Numbered from the stretch's first letter, positions 1 to 9,582 are shown. The stretch: DNA of 64,000 nucleotides from Mycetohabitans rhizoxinica HKI 454 (GCF_000198775.1 NC_014722.1:1264798-1328797), one strand, 5' to 3'. Numbers and translations are program-made. Notes: a model not told the origin generated them from the letters alone.

Positions 1-139
1 CGCGTTGCGACGGACTCGCCTCGCGCACGCGCAGCGCGTGTGCATCGAGGCGCTCGGCATGCGTGCCGCCCGCCAACGCGGTCAGCAGTCGCAGATGGTC
101 ATCGGACAGCGGCGCGGCGCTTTGGATCACTAGATTCAT
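1..139 (-). CDS. serB: Phosphoserine phosphatase SerB, N-terminal fragment cut by window edge
   Basis: Reading the minus strand from the ATG at 139 gives 46 codons without a stop, beginning MNLVIQSAAPLSDDH. This start resembles the N-terminal regulatory region of Burkholderia SerB, which dephosphorylates phosphoserine in the last step of serine synthesis. Only the leading segment is inside the window, so the catalytic HAD motifs cannot be seen. The gene is divergent from the secreted protein at 318. The identification rests on recall of the family N-terminus and is moderately secure. Confidence 0.6.
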   Translation of the reverse strand, partial: MNLVIQSAAPLSDDHLRLLTALAGGTHAERLDAHALRVREASPSQR

Positions 140-317
140 CGTTCTACAGGTGTCGGTCGTCGAGGTGGATCGGTGGCGATCCGGGCCGCGTGCGTCGCGG
201 CAAAAGCGGCTATTGTAGCTGCTCGCTGGAGGCGGCGGCATGGCCATCCGTCGTGACATGCGCGAGGCGCGCTACACTGGCAAATACAGGATCCGTGTAT
301 AGCAAGGAGGCAATAAC

Positions 318-893
318 ATGATGTTAAGTCGTTCGCGCACCCGATACCGCGCAGCGATCCGCCGTGTCGCGGCGCGGCTAGGACCGTTGATGCTGCCCAT
401 GGCGCTCGCCGCCGTGCCGGTGAGCGCCTCGGCGCAGCTGCAACCTTTGCCCGAGGCGTCTGCGCCGCGGGTGAAGTACACCGTCAAGGTGACGTCGAAA
501 ACGTACGGCAATGCGGAGCAAACGCGCATTGTCCGCTCCGGACAGATCGATGACTACACGTGGCGCATGCCTGCCCCCGGAGCACCAGCTTCGGTGCCGC
601 CGCGTTGCCCCGGCGCATCCGGCGTGCCGGTCGACGCCACTGGCGCGCCAATCCGGCAAATCCAACTCAGGCTCGCTCCGATCGTTAAGAACCATATGGC
701 GAGCCTGCAGCTGTACTTCAGCGGCCGTGCGGTGCAGGGCACGTCGACCGTGACGGTCGATGGCAAGCCGTTGGCCTGTCCCAAAACAGTGTCATTCAGC
801 CAAGTCACCCGGTTATCGTTGCCGATCAATGGCAAGACCAAGACGTTGACGTTGTCGGACGGCACGCAATTGTCGCTGTCCGCCCAGTACTAG
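318..893 (+). CDS. Secreted hypothetical protein, 191 aa
   Basis: The start ATG sits behind a strong ribosome binding site (AAGGAGG, 304-310). The first 35 or so residues are arginine-rich and then hydrophobic (LMLPMALAAVPVSASAQ), a plausible export signal cleaved after ASA. The mature part contains one Cys pair candidate (PPRCPG and LACPK) and is rich in beta-prone residues such as VTVDG, LTLSDG and LSLS. I do not recognise a family. It is probably periplasmic or surface exposed. It is transcribed divergently from serB, and no operon partner follows for 440 bases. Confidence 0.65.
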   Translation: MMLSRSRTRYRAAIRRVAARLGPLMLPMALAAVPVSASAQLQPLPEASAPRVKYTVKVTSKTYGNAEQTRIVRSGQIDDYTWRMPAPGAPASVPPRCPGASGVPVDATGAPIRQIQLRLAPIVKNHMASLQLYFSGRAVQGTSTVTVDGKPLACPKTVSFSQVTRLSLPINGKTKTLTLSDGTQLSLSAQY

Positions 894-1337
894 TGGCGCG
901 GGGCAGTCGCGGGCGCCGCCTTGCCGCGGCCCACGGTGGCTGCGGTGAGGTGTCGGCTGGCGGCCACCGCCAGATCGTGATGCCTAGATCGATGTAGGTG
1001 ACTTCATGCGTCCGCTGCTGGCTCATCGCCGGCTATCGGCGTGGGCTCGTGCAACGCGCCGGCGTTCAGCATCTCGCCGGCGTTCAGTGTCCAGCGCACC
1101 ATGAAGCCCACGCGAGCGGGTTGTGCGCCGTCATGTGACTCAGACGTAGGCGCACGCCACGGCGCCGCGTCGAACCATCCGGTAACCAGGGTCACGACTG
1201 CCCAGCATGGCGATCGAGATGCTGCACTGGCCACCGCGCTGCGTGCCGGCTCGGCCGCGCGTTGGCTGGCCTCTGCCGCGAGCGCTGGGGTGGTAAAATA
1301 ACAGGCTTTTCCCGAATCCCGCTTTGAGGACGTCCCC
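894..1337. other. Intergenic region upstream of the ABC-F gene
   Basis: No convincing gene is visible in these 444 bases. Open frames on both strands have no recognisable start context or family features. The 3' part (1290-1337) holds an AT-richer segment with TAAAATAA, probably the promoter area of the ABC-F gene, and a weak Shine-Dalgarno TGAGGA in front of the GTG start. Confidence 0.4.
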
Positions 1338-2930
1338 GTGCTGTCTACCGCGAACATTACGATGCAATTCGGGCCCAAGCCCTTGTTCGAAAACATCTCC
1401 GTTAAATTCGGCGAGGGCAACCGCTATGGGTTGATCGGAGCGAATGGCTGCGGCAAATCGACGTTCATGAAGATCCTCGGCGGCGACCTGGAGCCGAGTG
1501 CTGGCACGGTCATGCTCGAGCCGAACGTACGGCTGGGTAAGCTGCGGCAGGACCAGTTCGCCTACGAGGACATGCGCGTGCTCGACGTCGTAATGATGGG
1601 CCATACCGAGATGTGGCAGGCGATGAGCGAGCGCGACGCGATCTATGCGAATCCGGACGCGACCGATGACGACTACATGCGCGCCGCGGAACTCGAAGCG
1701 AAGTTCGCCGAGTACGATGGCTACACGGCTGAGGCGCGCGCCGGTGAGCTGCTGCTGGGCATCGGCATCGCGATCGAGGACCACAACGGGCCGATGAGCA
1801 ACATTGCGCCGGGCTGGAAGCTGCGTGTGCTGCTGGCGCAGGCGCTGTTCTCCGACCCAGACGTGCTGCTGCTGGACGAGCCGACGAACAATTTGGACAT
1901 CAATTCGATCCGCTGGCTCGAGAACGTCCTGAACGAGCGGGATTCGACGATGATCATCATCTCGCACGATCGGCACTTCTTGAACCAAGTCTGCACGCAC
2001 ATGGCAGACATGGACTTTGGCACGCTGAAGATCTACCCGGGCAACTACGACGATTACATGCTCGCGTCGGCGCAGGCGCGCGAGCGGCAAGCCGCCGCGA
2101 ACGCGAAGGCCAAGGAGCGCATCGCGGATCTGCAGGACTTCGTGCGCCGCTTCTCTGCGAACAAGTCCAAGGCTCGCCAGGCGACGAGCCGGCTCAAGCA
2201 GATCGACAAGATCAAGATCGAGGAATTCAAGCCGTCGTCGCGGCAGAATCCATTCATCCGCTTCGAGTTCGACAAGAAGCTGCACAACATCGCAGTGCTT
2301 GCCGAGCAGATCACGAAGCAATATGACCGGACAATCTTCCAGAACCTGGACCTGTCCGTGCAGCCGGGCGAGAAGATCGCCATCGTTGGCGAGAATGGCG
2401 CCGGCAAGACCACGTTGCTGCGCGCGTTGTTCGGCAACCTGCCGCTGGATCATGGGCACGTGAAGTGGGCTGAGAACGCGAATGTCGGCTACATGCCGCA
2501 GGACACGTCCGAGGCCTTTCCGGACGACGTGACGTTGACCGAGTGGATTGACCCGTTCCGTCAGGAGGGCGACGACGAGACGATGGTGCGCGGCACGCTC
2601 GGGCGCCTGCTGTTTTCTGGTGACGACGTGAAGAAGTCCGTCAAGGTGCTCTCTGGCGGCGAAAAAGGGCGGATGCTGTGGGGCAAGCTGATGCTCGGCC
2701 GGCACAACGTGTTGCTGATGGACGAGCCGACGAACCACATGGACATGGAGTCGATCGAGTCGCTGCAGATCGCGCTCGAGAGATACGAAGGCACGCTGAT
2801 CTTCGTGTCGCACGACCGTGAATTCGTCAACGGCCTGGCGGACCGAATCATCGAGGTCCGCCCGGACGGCAGGATCGTCGACTTCAGTGGCCGCTACGAC
2901 GAGTTCCTTGCCAGTCAAGGGCTCGAATGA
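1338..2930 (+). CDS. ybiT: ABC-F family ATPase, YbiT type
   Basis: This soluble duplicated ABC ATPase has no membrane segments. ABC-F proteins bind the ribosomal E site and modulate translation. The first domain carries Walker [10 protein letters not shown] at residues 34-42 and Walker [12 protein letters not shown]; its signature region is degenerate. A linker around residues 240-310 ([16 protein letters not shown]) leads to a second domain with [17 protein letters not shown] and [11 protein letters not shown]. The 530-residue length and near-collinear similarity to E. coli YbiT fix the subgroup. The start is GTG at 1338, giving [12 protein letters not shown]. Its stop overlaps the asparaginase start by four bases, so the two are translationally coupled. 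Confidence 0.93.
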   Translation: MLSTANITMQFGPKPLFENISVKFGEGNRYGLIGANGCGKSTFMKILGGDLEPSAGTVMLEPNVRLGKLRQDQFAYEDMRVLDVVMMGHTEMWQAMSERDAIYANPDATDDDYMRAAELEAKFAEYDGYTAEARAGELLLGIGIAIEDHNGPMSNIAPGWKLRVLLAQALFSDPDVLLLDEPTNNLDINSIRWLENVLNERDSTMIIISHDRHFLNQVCTHMADMDFGTLKIYPGNYDDYMLASAQARERQAAANAKAKERIADLQDFVRRFSANKSKARQATSRLKQIDKIKIEEFKPSSRQNPFIRFEFDKKLHNIAVLAEQITKQYDRTIFQNLDLSVQPGEKIAIVGENGAGKTTLLRALFGNLPLDHGHVKWAENANVGYMPQDTSEAFPDDVTLTEWIDPFRQEGDDETMVRGTLGRLLFSGDDVKKSVKVLSGGEKGRMLWGKLMLGRHNVLLMDEPTNHMDMESIESLQIALERYEGTLIFVSHDREFVNGLADRIIEVRPDGRIVDFSGRYDEFLASQGLE

Positions 2931-3955
2931 GCGTAGACGCGGCGCACTGGAGACGGCCCACTGTCGCCGTACTGGCGACCGGTGGCACGATCGCCGGCGA
3001 GACGGCCGACGCGGCCCGGACCGTCGGCTACACGGCCGGCGTGGTTGGCGTGGACCGGCTGCTGGCCGCCGTGCCGGCGCTAGGCCGCGTTGCAGCGATC
3101 CGTGCGGAGCAGGTTGCCAACATCGACAGCAAGGACATCGACGAGGCGCTATGGATCACGCTGGCGCGCCGTGTCAATGCATTGCTCGCGCAGGACGACA
3201 TCGACGGACTCGTGATCGCGCATGGCACCGATACGCTGGAGGAGACGGCGTATTGGCTGCACTTGACCGTGACGAGCGCGAAACCGGTCGTGCTAACTGC
3301 GGCAATGCGGCCGTTTACCGCATTGTCGGCCGATGGCTCGCTGAACCTGCTCAATGCAGTGACGCTCGCCGCCCGTCCAGATGCGGCAGCGCGCGGCGTG
3401 CTAGTTGCGTTTGCGAACCGGATCCATAGCGCACGTGACATCACGAAGGTCAGCACGTATGCGGTCGACGCATTCGCGTCGCCGGAAAGCGGCGTACTGG
3501 GCTGGGTCCAGGATGGGCGGGTTGAATTCCAGCGGCGCGTGACGCGCGCGCATACGATTGAATCGGTGTTCAAGCTCGAGGCCATCGATACGCAGCACGC
3601 GCTGCCGGCGGTCCAGATCATCGTCAGTCATGCCGGCGCGTCGCGGGTGGTTGTCGATGCGCTGGTTGACGCCGGGGTGCGCGGCATCGTCGTCGCTGGA
3701 ACCGGCAATGGTTCGATTCACGCGACGTTGCAGCAGGCACTGGCCGATGCGCGTGCGCGCGGCGTCGCGGTGGTGCGCTCGTCGCGCGTCGGCTCTGGGC
3801 ACGTGATGCGCAACGGCGCTGCGCCGGATGACGCGCTGGGCCTGGTCAGCGCCGGCACGCTGAACCCGTACAAAGCACGCGTGCTGCTGATGCTCGCGCT
3901 CGCGCACGGCTGGAGCGAGCCTGCGATGCTGCAGAGCCTGTTCGACCAGTACTGA
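2927..3955 (+). CDS. L-asparaginase (type II fold, cytoplasmic)
   Basis: It hydrolyses asparagine to aspartate and ammonia. The N-terminal motif ATGGTIAGE places the nucleophilic Thr at about residue 21, and the second catalytic motif [13 protein letters not shown] lies near residues 98-110. A lysine expected in the active site occurs in the region TKVSTY. The 342-residue length is normal for the family, but there is no signal peptide, unlike periplasmic AnsB, so a cytosolic role is likely. The ATG overlaps the upstream ABC-F stop codon (ATGA). A substrate preference for asparagine over glutamine cannot be read from sequence. Confidence 0.88.
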   Translation: MSVDAAHWRRPTVAVLATGGTIAGETADAARTVGYTAGVVGVDRLLAAVPALGRVAAIRAEQVANIDSKDIDEALWITLARRVNALLAQDDIDGLVIAHGTDTLEETAYWLHLTVTSAKPVVLTAAMRPFTALSADGSLNLLNAVTLAARPDAAARGVLVAFANRIHSARDITKVSTYAVDAFASPESGVLGWVQDGRVEFQRRVTRAHTIESVFKLEAIDTQHALPAVQIIVSHAGASRVVVDALVDAGVRGIVVAGTGNGSIHATLQQALADARARGVAVVRSSRVGSGHVMRNGAAPDDALGLVSAGTLNPYKARVLLMLALAHGWSEPAMLQSLFDQY

Positions 3956-4320
3956 TTGCTGACACGGCGCTGCGCCTATCATCGGCTGTGGCGCGCGATC
4001 CCATGTGCAAGCCTACTGATCGTCTATCGGTGCGGGCGGTGTGTGGCTGCTGTCGCTGTTGCTGCTCTACGTTCGCGTATCGATGATGATTGGCCGGCCA
4101 TTGCGGTACTTTGGCGAAGGTCGGCCCGGGCATGCGCGACATGCGTTCGGGTCTGGCTTAACCGGTTCGGCCAGCACAGGCGCAATGCATGCAGCCATGC
4201 AGCTAGACGAAGCGAACCCAACGAATCGCCGGCCACGGCTGACGAATAGCCGCTCGCATCGGTGAAGCATGGGTTGCCGCTTGCGCTTCTTGCATAGCCG
4301 CCCTATCGACGGAGGCTATT
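3956..4320. other. Intergenic leader region of the LRR gene
   Basis: No gene is supported in these 365 bases. The stretch is noticeable for the hrpII-like box at 4146-4169 and a GGAGG ribosome binding site near 4312-4316 in front of the GTG start at 4321. A small imperfect palindrome (GCATGCAGCCATGCAGC, about 4187-4203) lies between them. Confidence 0.5.
4146..4169 (+). promoter_or_regulatory. hrpII-type box (TTCG-N16-TTCG)
   Basis: TTCG at 4146-4149 and TTCG at 4166-4169 are separated by exactly 16 bases. This is the consensus bound by HrpB-type AraC activators that switch on type III secretion genes and effectors in Ralstonia and relatives. It lies about 150 bases before the LRR gene and on the same strand. 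The spacing match is seen directly; function is inferred. Confidence 0.55.
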
Positions 4321-6147
4321 GTGGTCAGTAAAATCAGTCACGTGAGCAACGCCCAAAACGCTGAAGACGGCGGCCATGCTGTTGTCTTGCCGCAGACGCG
4401 TCGCGGATCGGTCAGCGCCACCGAGCGGCCCGTTGCTTCCCTGCTCGACGGGTTGCCGCGCGCTCATGAGCCGGCCGAACGGTGCGGCGTGTTGGCGCAA
4501 AAGCCACTGCGCAATGCGCCATCAAAACCGCGCTCGTTGACTGCATTGCCAACAGAGATTTTGTATCACATCGCGAGCGTCGGCGGGCATGACGTGCTGC
4601 AGCCGTTCCAGCGGTCGAAAAATACTCGGCTGATGGCGATCGCCGACGCGATGACGCGTTCCATAACGGTTTCGAACGTGTCCGAGATGGGTACGGTGCT
4701 GAAAGACATTCAACAGCAGCGTTACCCGCGGATTAAGACGTTGAGCTTTGGCGGCGGTTGCATCGAAAAAGGTTGCGTCGGAGAATTAAAAGTTCAACAG
4801 TTGGCTGACTTGCTACGGAGTCCAGATTGTACGATCACTTCGCTGGATCTAAGTAACAATCCGATCAGTGCAAAAAGCGCGAAGTCTCTGGCGGACGCAT
4901 TGTGCGATCCGAACTGCCAACTCACGTCGTTGAACCTAAACCATTGTGGCATTTCTAGGCGAGGTGCCCAACATCTCGGGCGGGCGCTGACCCACCCGAA
5001 TTGCAAGTTGACGTCGCTGAGCTTGTACGCCAACCGGACCGGTGACGAAGGCGCCGCGCCGGTGATCCAAGCGTTGGCTAACGAACACTGCAAGCTGGAG
5101 TCGCTCGACCTGGGACGCAATTCGCTGCAGGAAGCCAGTGCGGAGCAACTGAGTCGTGTATTGGGCGACTCCGCTTGCAAGCTTGTGTCGCTGAACCTGA
5201 GCAGTAATCACATCAATGACGAAGGTGTCGCGCATCTGGCCCGTATGCTGTCCAACCAGCGTTGTGGCCTCACGATGCTGAGTCTACGCGACAATGGCGT
5301 CAGCGATCGTAGTATTGCGTCCCTGTGCGCGGCGCTAACCCATCCCGGCGGCAGTCTGACAGCGCTGGATTTGGGCAACAATCGCATCAGTGAAGCGGGC
5401 GCCGAGCATGTTGGACAGGCGCTCGCCAACTCACATTGCAAGCTCGCCGGGCTCAGCCTGAGACAAAACAACATCGCGGATGGCGGTGTGCGGCACATCG
5501 CACGCGCGCTGACTAATCCACATTGCAAACTGACGTCACTTGACGTCGGGTCCAATGGCATCAGTGCGCAAGGTGCGGAACACTTGGGCCGTGCGTTGGG
5601 CAACGCAGGTTGTCAACTCACGTCGCTGGATTTGCAGGGCAATCAGATCGGCGCTGACGGTACCAAGCATGTGGCCGATCCGTTGAGCCATCCCAATTGC
5701 AAGCTGGTGTCGCTGGGGCTTGGCAGCAATAACATCGGCAACGAAGGGGCCGCGCATATGGCCCGCGCGATCCGCGATGCAAATTGCAAGGTTGTGTCGC
5801 TGAATCTTGCGTTCAATGCAATCGACCACCGAGGCGTTGAGCAGGTGAGCCGGGCGCTGGCCCATCCGAATTGCAAGGTCACGTCACTGGACCTGTCTTC
5901 CAACGCTATCGGCGCGCAGGGTGTCGAACACCTGGGCGTCCCATTGGGGCTCGCGAACTGCAGGTTGAGGTCGTTGGACTTGATGGACACGGAGATCGAC
6001 GACGAAGGCGCGTTACGGTTGATCGATGTACTACACAGGCGTGCCTATAGGCTTGCTTCGCTGAACATGGAAGACAACCCGATAAGCCCTGAAGTGCGAA
6101 GCCAGCTGGAATCGCTGAATCATGGTGCGCGCCGTATCGTCGTCTGA
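4321..6147 (+). CDS. F-box-like leucine-rich repeat protein, probable secreted effector
   Basis: The 608-residue protein starts at GTG 4321 behind GGAGG. Residues 1-70 are polar and disordered, as in type III secretion signals, with no Sec signal. Residues about 72-118 (SLTALPTEILYHIAS and following helices) resemble an F-box, the Skp1-binding domain of eukaryotic SCF ubiquitin ligases. Residues 170-608 are fifteen leucine-rich repeats, each 29 residues apart from the longer last one. Their pattern, C-K-L-x-S-L-x-L-x-x-N-x-I, is very close to LRRs of animal NLR proteins. Ralstonia GALA effectors combine an F-box with LRRs, so a host-directed ubiquitin ligase adaptor is the best hypothesis. 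Base composition is less GC-rich than its neighbours, suggesting acquisition. No neighbour shares its function. Confidence 0.75.
   Translation: MVSKISHVSNAQNAEDGGHAVVLPQTRRGSVSATERPVASLLDGLPRAHEPAERCGVLAQKPLRNAPSKPRSLTALPTEILYHIASVGGHDVLQPFQRSKNTRLMAIADAMTRSITVSNVSEMGTVLKDIQQQRYPRIKTLSFGGGCIEKGCVGELKVQQLADLLRSPDCTITSLDLSNNPISAKSAKSLADALCDPNCQLTSLNLNHCGISRRGAQHLGRALTHPNCKLTSLSLYANRTGDEGAAPVIQALANEHCKLESLDLGRNSLQEASAEQLSRVLGDSACKLVSLNLSSNHINDEGVAHLARMLSNQRCGLTMLSLRDNGVSDRSIASLCAALTHPGGSLTALDLGNNRISEAGAEHVGQALANSHCKLAGLSLRQNNIADGGVRHIARALTNPHCKLTSLDVGSNGISAQGAEHLGRALGNAGCQLTSLDLQGNQIGADGTKHVADPLSHPNCKLVSLGLGSNNIGNEGAAHMARAIRDANCKVVSLNLAFNAIDHRGVEQVSRALAHPNCKVTSLDLSSNAIGAQGVEHLGVPLGLANCRLRSLDLMDTEIDDEGALRLIDVLHRRAYRLASLNMEDNPISPEVRSQLESLNHGARRIVV
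4828..6144 (+). repeat. Array of 15 coding LRR repeats, 87-bp period
   Basis: Fourteen units of exactly 29 codons plus a 33-codon last unit account for residues 170-608 with no insertion between units. Units differ by point changes only; strongly kept positions are the initial Cys, the four Leu of the strand, Asn and Ile of the loop, and a Gly followed by an amphipathic helix. Such strict length conservation indicates growth by unit duplication. Confidence 0.85.
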
Positions 6148-6339
6148 GTTTGATAGCCGGGTCCGCGCAGGTTGTTTGATGTGTGGCCTACTTCACTTGC
6201 GCGGAACGAGCCAGTGAGCGCTGCCCAACCGGGGCTGGATGGCAAGTCCCGCTGCCGGCAGGTGACCAGGCTGAATGGTCGAGGGCCGCGCCCGACTGGC
6301 GATAACCCATTGAAATTGCGCCAGAAACCCAAGCGCCGA

Positions 6340-6368
6340 TTGCGCATGCCAGGCAGTTAGGCTAAAAT
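6340..6368 (+). promoter_or_regulatory. Sigma-70 promoter of the rpsF operon
   Basis: A -35 element TTGCGC (6340-6345) and a -10 element TAAAAT (6363-6368) are separated by 17 bases. This is a near-ideal housekeeping promoter about 65 bases before the rpsF start. No other gene in this direction lies between. Confidence 0.65.
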
Positions 6369-6384
6369 CGCTCGTTTCTCGCTT

Positions 6385-6411
6385 GCCACACCGGTTCGAC
6401 GCTCGGGTGGC
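6385..6411 (+). ncRNA. Candidate S6:S18-binding mRNA leader hairpin
   Basis: In the short rpsF leader, GCCAC (6385-6389) pairs with GTGGC (6407-6411), and CCG (6391-6393) lies opposite CGG (6404-6406) around a loop. This resembles the known S6-S18 autoregulatory leader, in which the S6:S18 complex recognises a bulged CCG. Both proteins are encoded in the operon below. The pairing is visible; the assignment is inference. Confidence 0.45.
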
Positions 6412-6432
6412 TTCTATCCATAAGGAGTGTCT

Positions 6433-6810
6433 ATGCGTCACTATGAAATCACGTTCATCGTGCATCCCGACCAGAGCGAGCAGGTGCCCGCGATGATTGA
6501 GAAGTATAAGTCGACGATCACTAGCCACGGTGGCCAGATCCACCGTATCGAAGACTGGGGCCGCCGCCAGTTGGCCTACATGATCGAAAAGCTCGCGAAG
6601 GCACACTACGTCTGCATGAACATCGAATGTGACCAGGCCACGCTCGACGAACTGGAACATGCGTTCAAGTTCAACGACGCGGTGCTGCGCCACTTGATCG
6701 TCAAGATGAAGAAGGCCGAGACCGGCCCGTCGCCGATGATGAAGGAAGTGCAGCGTGAGGAAGCGAAGAAGGCGGCTGCACAGCCTCAGGCTTCTGAAGC
6801 GCAAGCGTAA
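6433..6810 (+). CDS. rpsF: 30S ribosomal protein S6
   Basis: The 125-residue protein begins [17 protein letters not shown], the typical S6 start. It binds the 30S platform with S18. I chose ATG 6433 over an in-frame GTG at 6427 because the AAGGAG at 6422-6427 is then correctly spaced and the family begins MRHYE. The acidic/alanine-rich tail ([17 protein letters not shown]) is usual in beta-proteobacteria. It is the first gene of the operon rpsF-priB-rpsR-rplI. Confidence 0.96.
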   Translation: MRHYEITFIVHPDQSEQVPAMIEKYKSTITSHGGQIHRIEDWGRRQLAYMIEKLAKAHYVCMNIECDQATLDELEHAFKFNDAVLRHLIVKMKKAETGPSPMMKEVQREEAKKAAAQPQASEAQA

Positions 6811-6855
6811 CGTAGCGGGCAATATCAGGGAACAGGCGCAAGCCGTCGCGCGCGC

Positions 6856-7158
6856 ATGTCGAACCGGTTGCAGCTCGTGGCGAGCGTCATCGAGCGTGAT
6901 CCGGTGCGTTATACGCCAGCCGGCGTGCCGATCGTCAATTGCGTATTGCGGCACGAGTCGGAAGTCGTCGAGGCCGGTGTCAGTCGCCGCGTCGAGTTGA
7001 CGATCCCGGCGCTGGCCGCCGGCGACATCAGCAGCAAGGTGGCGGCGTGCGGGTTGGGTGTTCACGCGCATTTCGACGGTTTTCTGGCCCGAAGACACCG
7101 TAACGCAAAAACCCTGGTATTTCACATCACAGCATTGCAGGATATAGAAAAGGACTGA
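6856..7158 (+). CDS. priB: Primosomal replication protein PriB
   Basis: This 100-residue single-stranded DNA binding protein consists of one OB fold ([23 protein letters not shown] onwards). It helps PriA and DnaT restart stalled replication forks. Its position between rpsF and rpsR is the standard location in beta- and gamma-proteobacteria. The stop codon is two bases before the rpsR start, so translation is probably coupled. Confidence 0.93.
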   Translation: MSNRLQLVASVIERDPVRYTPAGVPIVNCVLRHESEVVEAGVSRRVELTIPALAAGDISSKVAACGLGVHAHFDGFLARRHRNAKTLVFHITALQDIEKD

Positions 7159-7160
7159 TC

Positions 7161-7436
7161 ATGGCTCGTCCCACTGGTAAGAAATTCGACAAGCGTCGCC
7201 AGCAACAGAACCCGCTGTTCAAGCGCAAGAAGTTTTGCCGCTTCACGGCAGCTAGCGTCGAGTACATCGACTACAAGGATATCGAGACGCTGAAGGACTT
7301 CATTGGCGAAAACGGCAAGATCACGCCGGCGCGCCTGACTGGCACGAAGGCTCACTATCAACGCCAGCTCGACACGGCGATCAAGCGGGCGCGCTTCCTC
7401 GCGCTGCTGCCGTACACGGACCTGCACAAGGCCTAA
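7161..7436 (+). CDS. rpsR: 30S ribosomal protein S18
   Basis: The 91-residue protein has the S18 core with [20 protein letters not shown] and [20 protein letters not shown]. It is partner of S6 on the platform of the small subunit. It is immediately downstream of priB and 26 bases before rplI; the GGAGAA-type Shine-Dalgarno for rplI lies in that gap. Confidence 0.96.
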   Translation: MARPTGKKFDKRRQQQNPLFKRKKFCRFTAASVEYIDYKDIETLKDFIGENGKITPARLTGTKAHYQRQLDTAIKRARFLALLPYTDLHKA

Positions 7437-7462
7437 GCGGGCGTCGATCAAGGAGAATTCGA

Positions 7463-7915
7463 ATGCAAGTTATTTTGTTGGAAAAAGTTGTCAACCTCGG
7501 TAATCTGGGCGACATCGTCAAGGTTAAGGACGGCTACGCACGTAACTTCCTGATTCCGCAGCGCAAGGCCCGCCGTGCGACGAAGGACGCGATCGCCGAA
7601 TTCGAAGTGCGTCGCGCGGAACTCGAGAAGGCAGCGGCCGACAAGCTGGCCGCTGCGCAGGCCCAGGGCGAGAAGCTGGCCGGCCTGACGCTGCAAATTA
7701 CGCAGAAGTCGGGTGTCGATGGCCGTTTGTTCGGCTCGGTCACGAATCAGGACATCGCCGCCGCGCTCAAGCAGCAAGGCTTTGACGTTGAGAAGGCACA
7801 AGTGCGCCTGTCGCAAGGTCCGCTGAAGACCGTGGGTGACCATCCGGTGCAAGTGGCGCTGCACACCGACGTGGTGACGGACATCACAGTGTCGGTGCTC
7901 GGCGAGCACGCGTAA
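7463..7915 (+). CDS. rplI: 50S ribosomal protein L9
   Basis: At 150 residues the length is standard. The N-terminal RNA-binding domain starts [33 protein letters not shown], followed by the long connecting helix (residues about 45-75, Ala/Glu/Lys-rich) and the C-terminal domain. It binds 23S rRNA near the L1 stalk and limits frame slippage. It is the last gene of the operon; an intrinsic terminator follows. Confidence 0.97.
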   Translation: MQVILLEKVVNLGNLGDIVKVKDGYARNFLIPQRKARRATKDAIAEFEVRRAELEKAAADKLAAAQAQGEKLAGLTLQITQKSGVDGRLFGSVTNQDIAAALKQQGFDVEKAQVRLSQGPLKTVGDHPVQVALHTDVVTDITVSVLGEHA

Positions 7916-7945
7916 GACGGCTGCGCACCTTCGGGTGTCGCGTGC

Positions 7946-7980
7946 AAGCAGGATCCGGGCAACCGGTTCCTGCTTTTTTT
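7946..7980 (+). terminator. Intrinsic terminator after rplI
   Basis: AAGCAGGA, one mismatch, CCGG, loop GCAA, CCGG, one mismatch and TCCTGCTT form a long GC-rich stem directly followed by seven T. It ends the S6 operon before dnaB. Confidence 0.85.
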
Positions 7981-8027
7981 GTGTCATGCCATTGCGCGAA
8001 TGGCTGAATGACCGATAATCGGTGCCC

Positions 8028-9416
8028 ATGAACGCTTCAAACCACGATCCGCAACTTGAGTCACTGAAGGTCCCGCCGCATTCGATCGAGGCCGAGCAGT
8101 CAGTGCTTGGCGGTTTGCTGCTCGACAACGGCGCGTGGGACCGGATTGCGGACTTCCTGGGTCACCAGGATTTCTACCGCTTTGATCACCGGCTGATCTA
8201 CGAGCACATCGGCAAGCTGATTGCCACGTCGCGACCTGCTGATGTGATCACGGTGTTCGAGTCGCTGTCCACCGCGGGCAAGGCGGACGATGTCGGCGGC
8301 CTTGCCTATCTGAATGCGCTTGCGCAGAACACGCCAAGCGCGGCGAATATCCGCCGGTATGCCGAAATCGTTCGCGACCGCGCGGTGTTGCGCAAGCTGG
8401 TGACCGTTGCCGACGAGATTGCCGGTGACGCGTTCAATCCGCAGGGCAAAGAGGTCCGGCAGCTGCTCGACGAGGCCGAGGCAAAGGTCTTCTCCATCGC
8501 GGAGGAAGGTCAGCGCGGCACGCAAGGGTTCCTGGAAATCGGGCCGTTGTTGACACAAGTGGTCGAGCGGATCGACACGCTGTACCACACGGCGAATCCG
8601 AGCGATGTGACCGGCACGCCAACCGGTTTCATTGACTTGGACCGAATGACCTCCGGGATGCACGGGGGCGAATTGATCATCGTTGCTGGACGGCCATCGA
8701 TGGGCAAAACCGCATTTTCGATGAACATCGGTGAGTATGTCGCGGTCGAGTACGGTTTGCCGGTCGCGGTGTTCTCGATGGAAATGCCGGGCACGCAGCT
8801 TGTGATGCGGATGCTCGGCTCGATTGGCCGGCTCGACCAACACCGGATGCGTACCGGGCGGCTGACCGACGAGGATTGGCCCAAGCTCACGCACGCGGTG
8901 CAGAAAATGAGCGAAGCGCAGATCTTTATCGACGAGACGGGCGGGCTCAATCCGATGGAATTGCGCTCTCGGGCACGGCGACTGGCGCGTCAGTGCGGCA
9001 AGCTAGGCTTGATTATCGTCGATTATCTGCAATTGATGACTGGCTCGTCGCCGGGTGAGAACCGCGCGACAGAGATTTCTGAGATTTCGCGCTCGCTCAA
9101 GAGCTTGGCCAAAGAGCTTGACGTGCCGGTTATCGCGCTGTCTCAGCTAAACCGGGGCTTGGAGCAGCGGCCGAACAAGCGTCCGGTCATGTCGGACCTG
9201 CGCGAGTCTGGCGCGATCGAGCAGGATGCGGACGTGATCCTGTTTATTTACCGCGACGAGGTTTACAACCCGGACAGCCCCGACAAGGGGACGGCCGAGA
9301 TCATTATCGGTAAGCAGCGAAACGGACCGATCGGGCCCGTTCGCTTGACGTTCCTGGGACCCTATACAAAATTCGATAATTTTGCTGGCGTGTCGACGTT
9401 CTACGGCAGCGAATAG
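8028..9416 (+). CDS. dnaB: Replicative DNA helicase DnaB
   Basis: The ring helicase unwinds the fork 5'-3' and recruits primase. The N-terminal domain starts with the conserved PPHSIEAEQSVLGGLLLDN. The RecA-like domain has Walker A GRPSMGKTAFSMN and Walker B region IIVDYLQLM, then SDLRESGAIEQDAD. At 462 residues it has no intein. ATG 8028 is preferred to GTG 8022, since related proteins begin MNA; neither has a strong ribosome binding site. It stands alone after the L9 terminator, the conserved context for this gene. Confidence 0.96.
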   Translation: MNASNHDPQLESLKVPPHSIEAEQSVLGGLLLDNGAWDRIADFLGHQDFYRFDHRLIYEHIGKLIATSRPADVITVFESLSTAGKADDVGGLAYLNALAQNTPSAANIRRYAEIVRDRAVLRKLVTVADEIAGDAFNPQGKEVRQLLDEAEAKVFSIAEEGQRGTQGFLEIGPLLTQVVERIDTLYHTANPSDVTGTPTGFIDLDRMTSGMHGGELIIVAGRPSMGKTAFSMNIGEYVAVEYGLPVAVFSMEMPGTQLVMRMLGSIGRLDQHRMRTGRLTDEDWPKLTHAVQKMSEAQIFIDETGGLNPMELRSRARRLARQCGKLGLIIVDYLQLMTGSSPGENRATEISEISRSLKSLAKELDVPVIALSQLNRGLEQRPNKRPVMSDLRESGAIEQDADVILFIYRDEVYNPDSPDKGTAEIIIGKQRNGPIGPVRLTFLGPYTKFDNFAGVSTFYGSE

Positions 9417-9582
9417 CCGGGATGTGTCTTTAACGTCGCCCATTTATGCCCGCTCGATCGCGCGCGCTACGCTTGTGCTGCGCTGTGCCGCAGCGGCACG
9501 CATATTACACATCGCGCAGGCTGGCGACGCCCAGGTACAATACTGCACTTTTGTGTCAGCGCCCATTACTTCCGAGGGATTC

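Noticed and set aside
1140..2918. 592-residue open frame on the minus strand
   Set aside because: It is entirely antisense to the ABC-F gene, whose motifs are complete. The composition is that of a shadow frame in GC-rich DNA.
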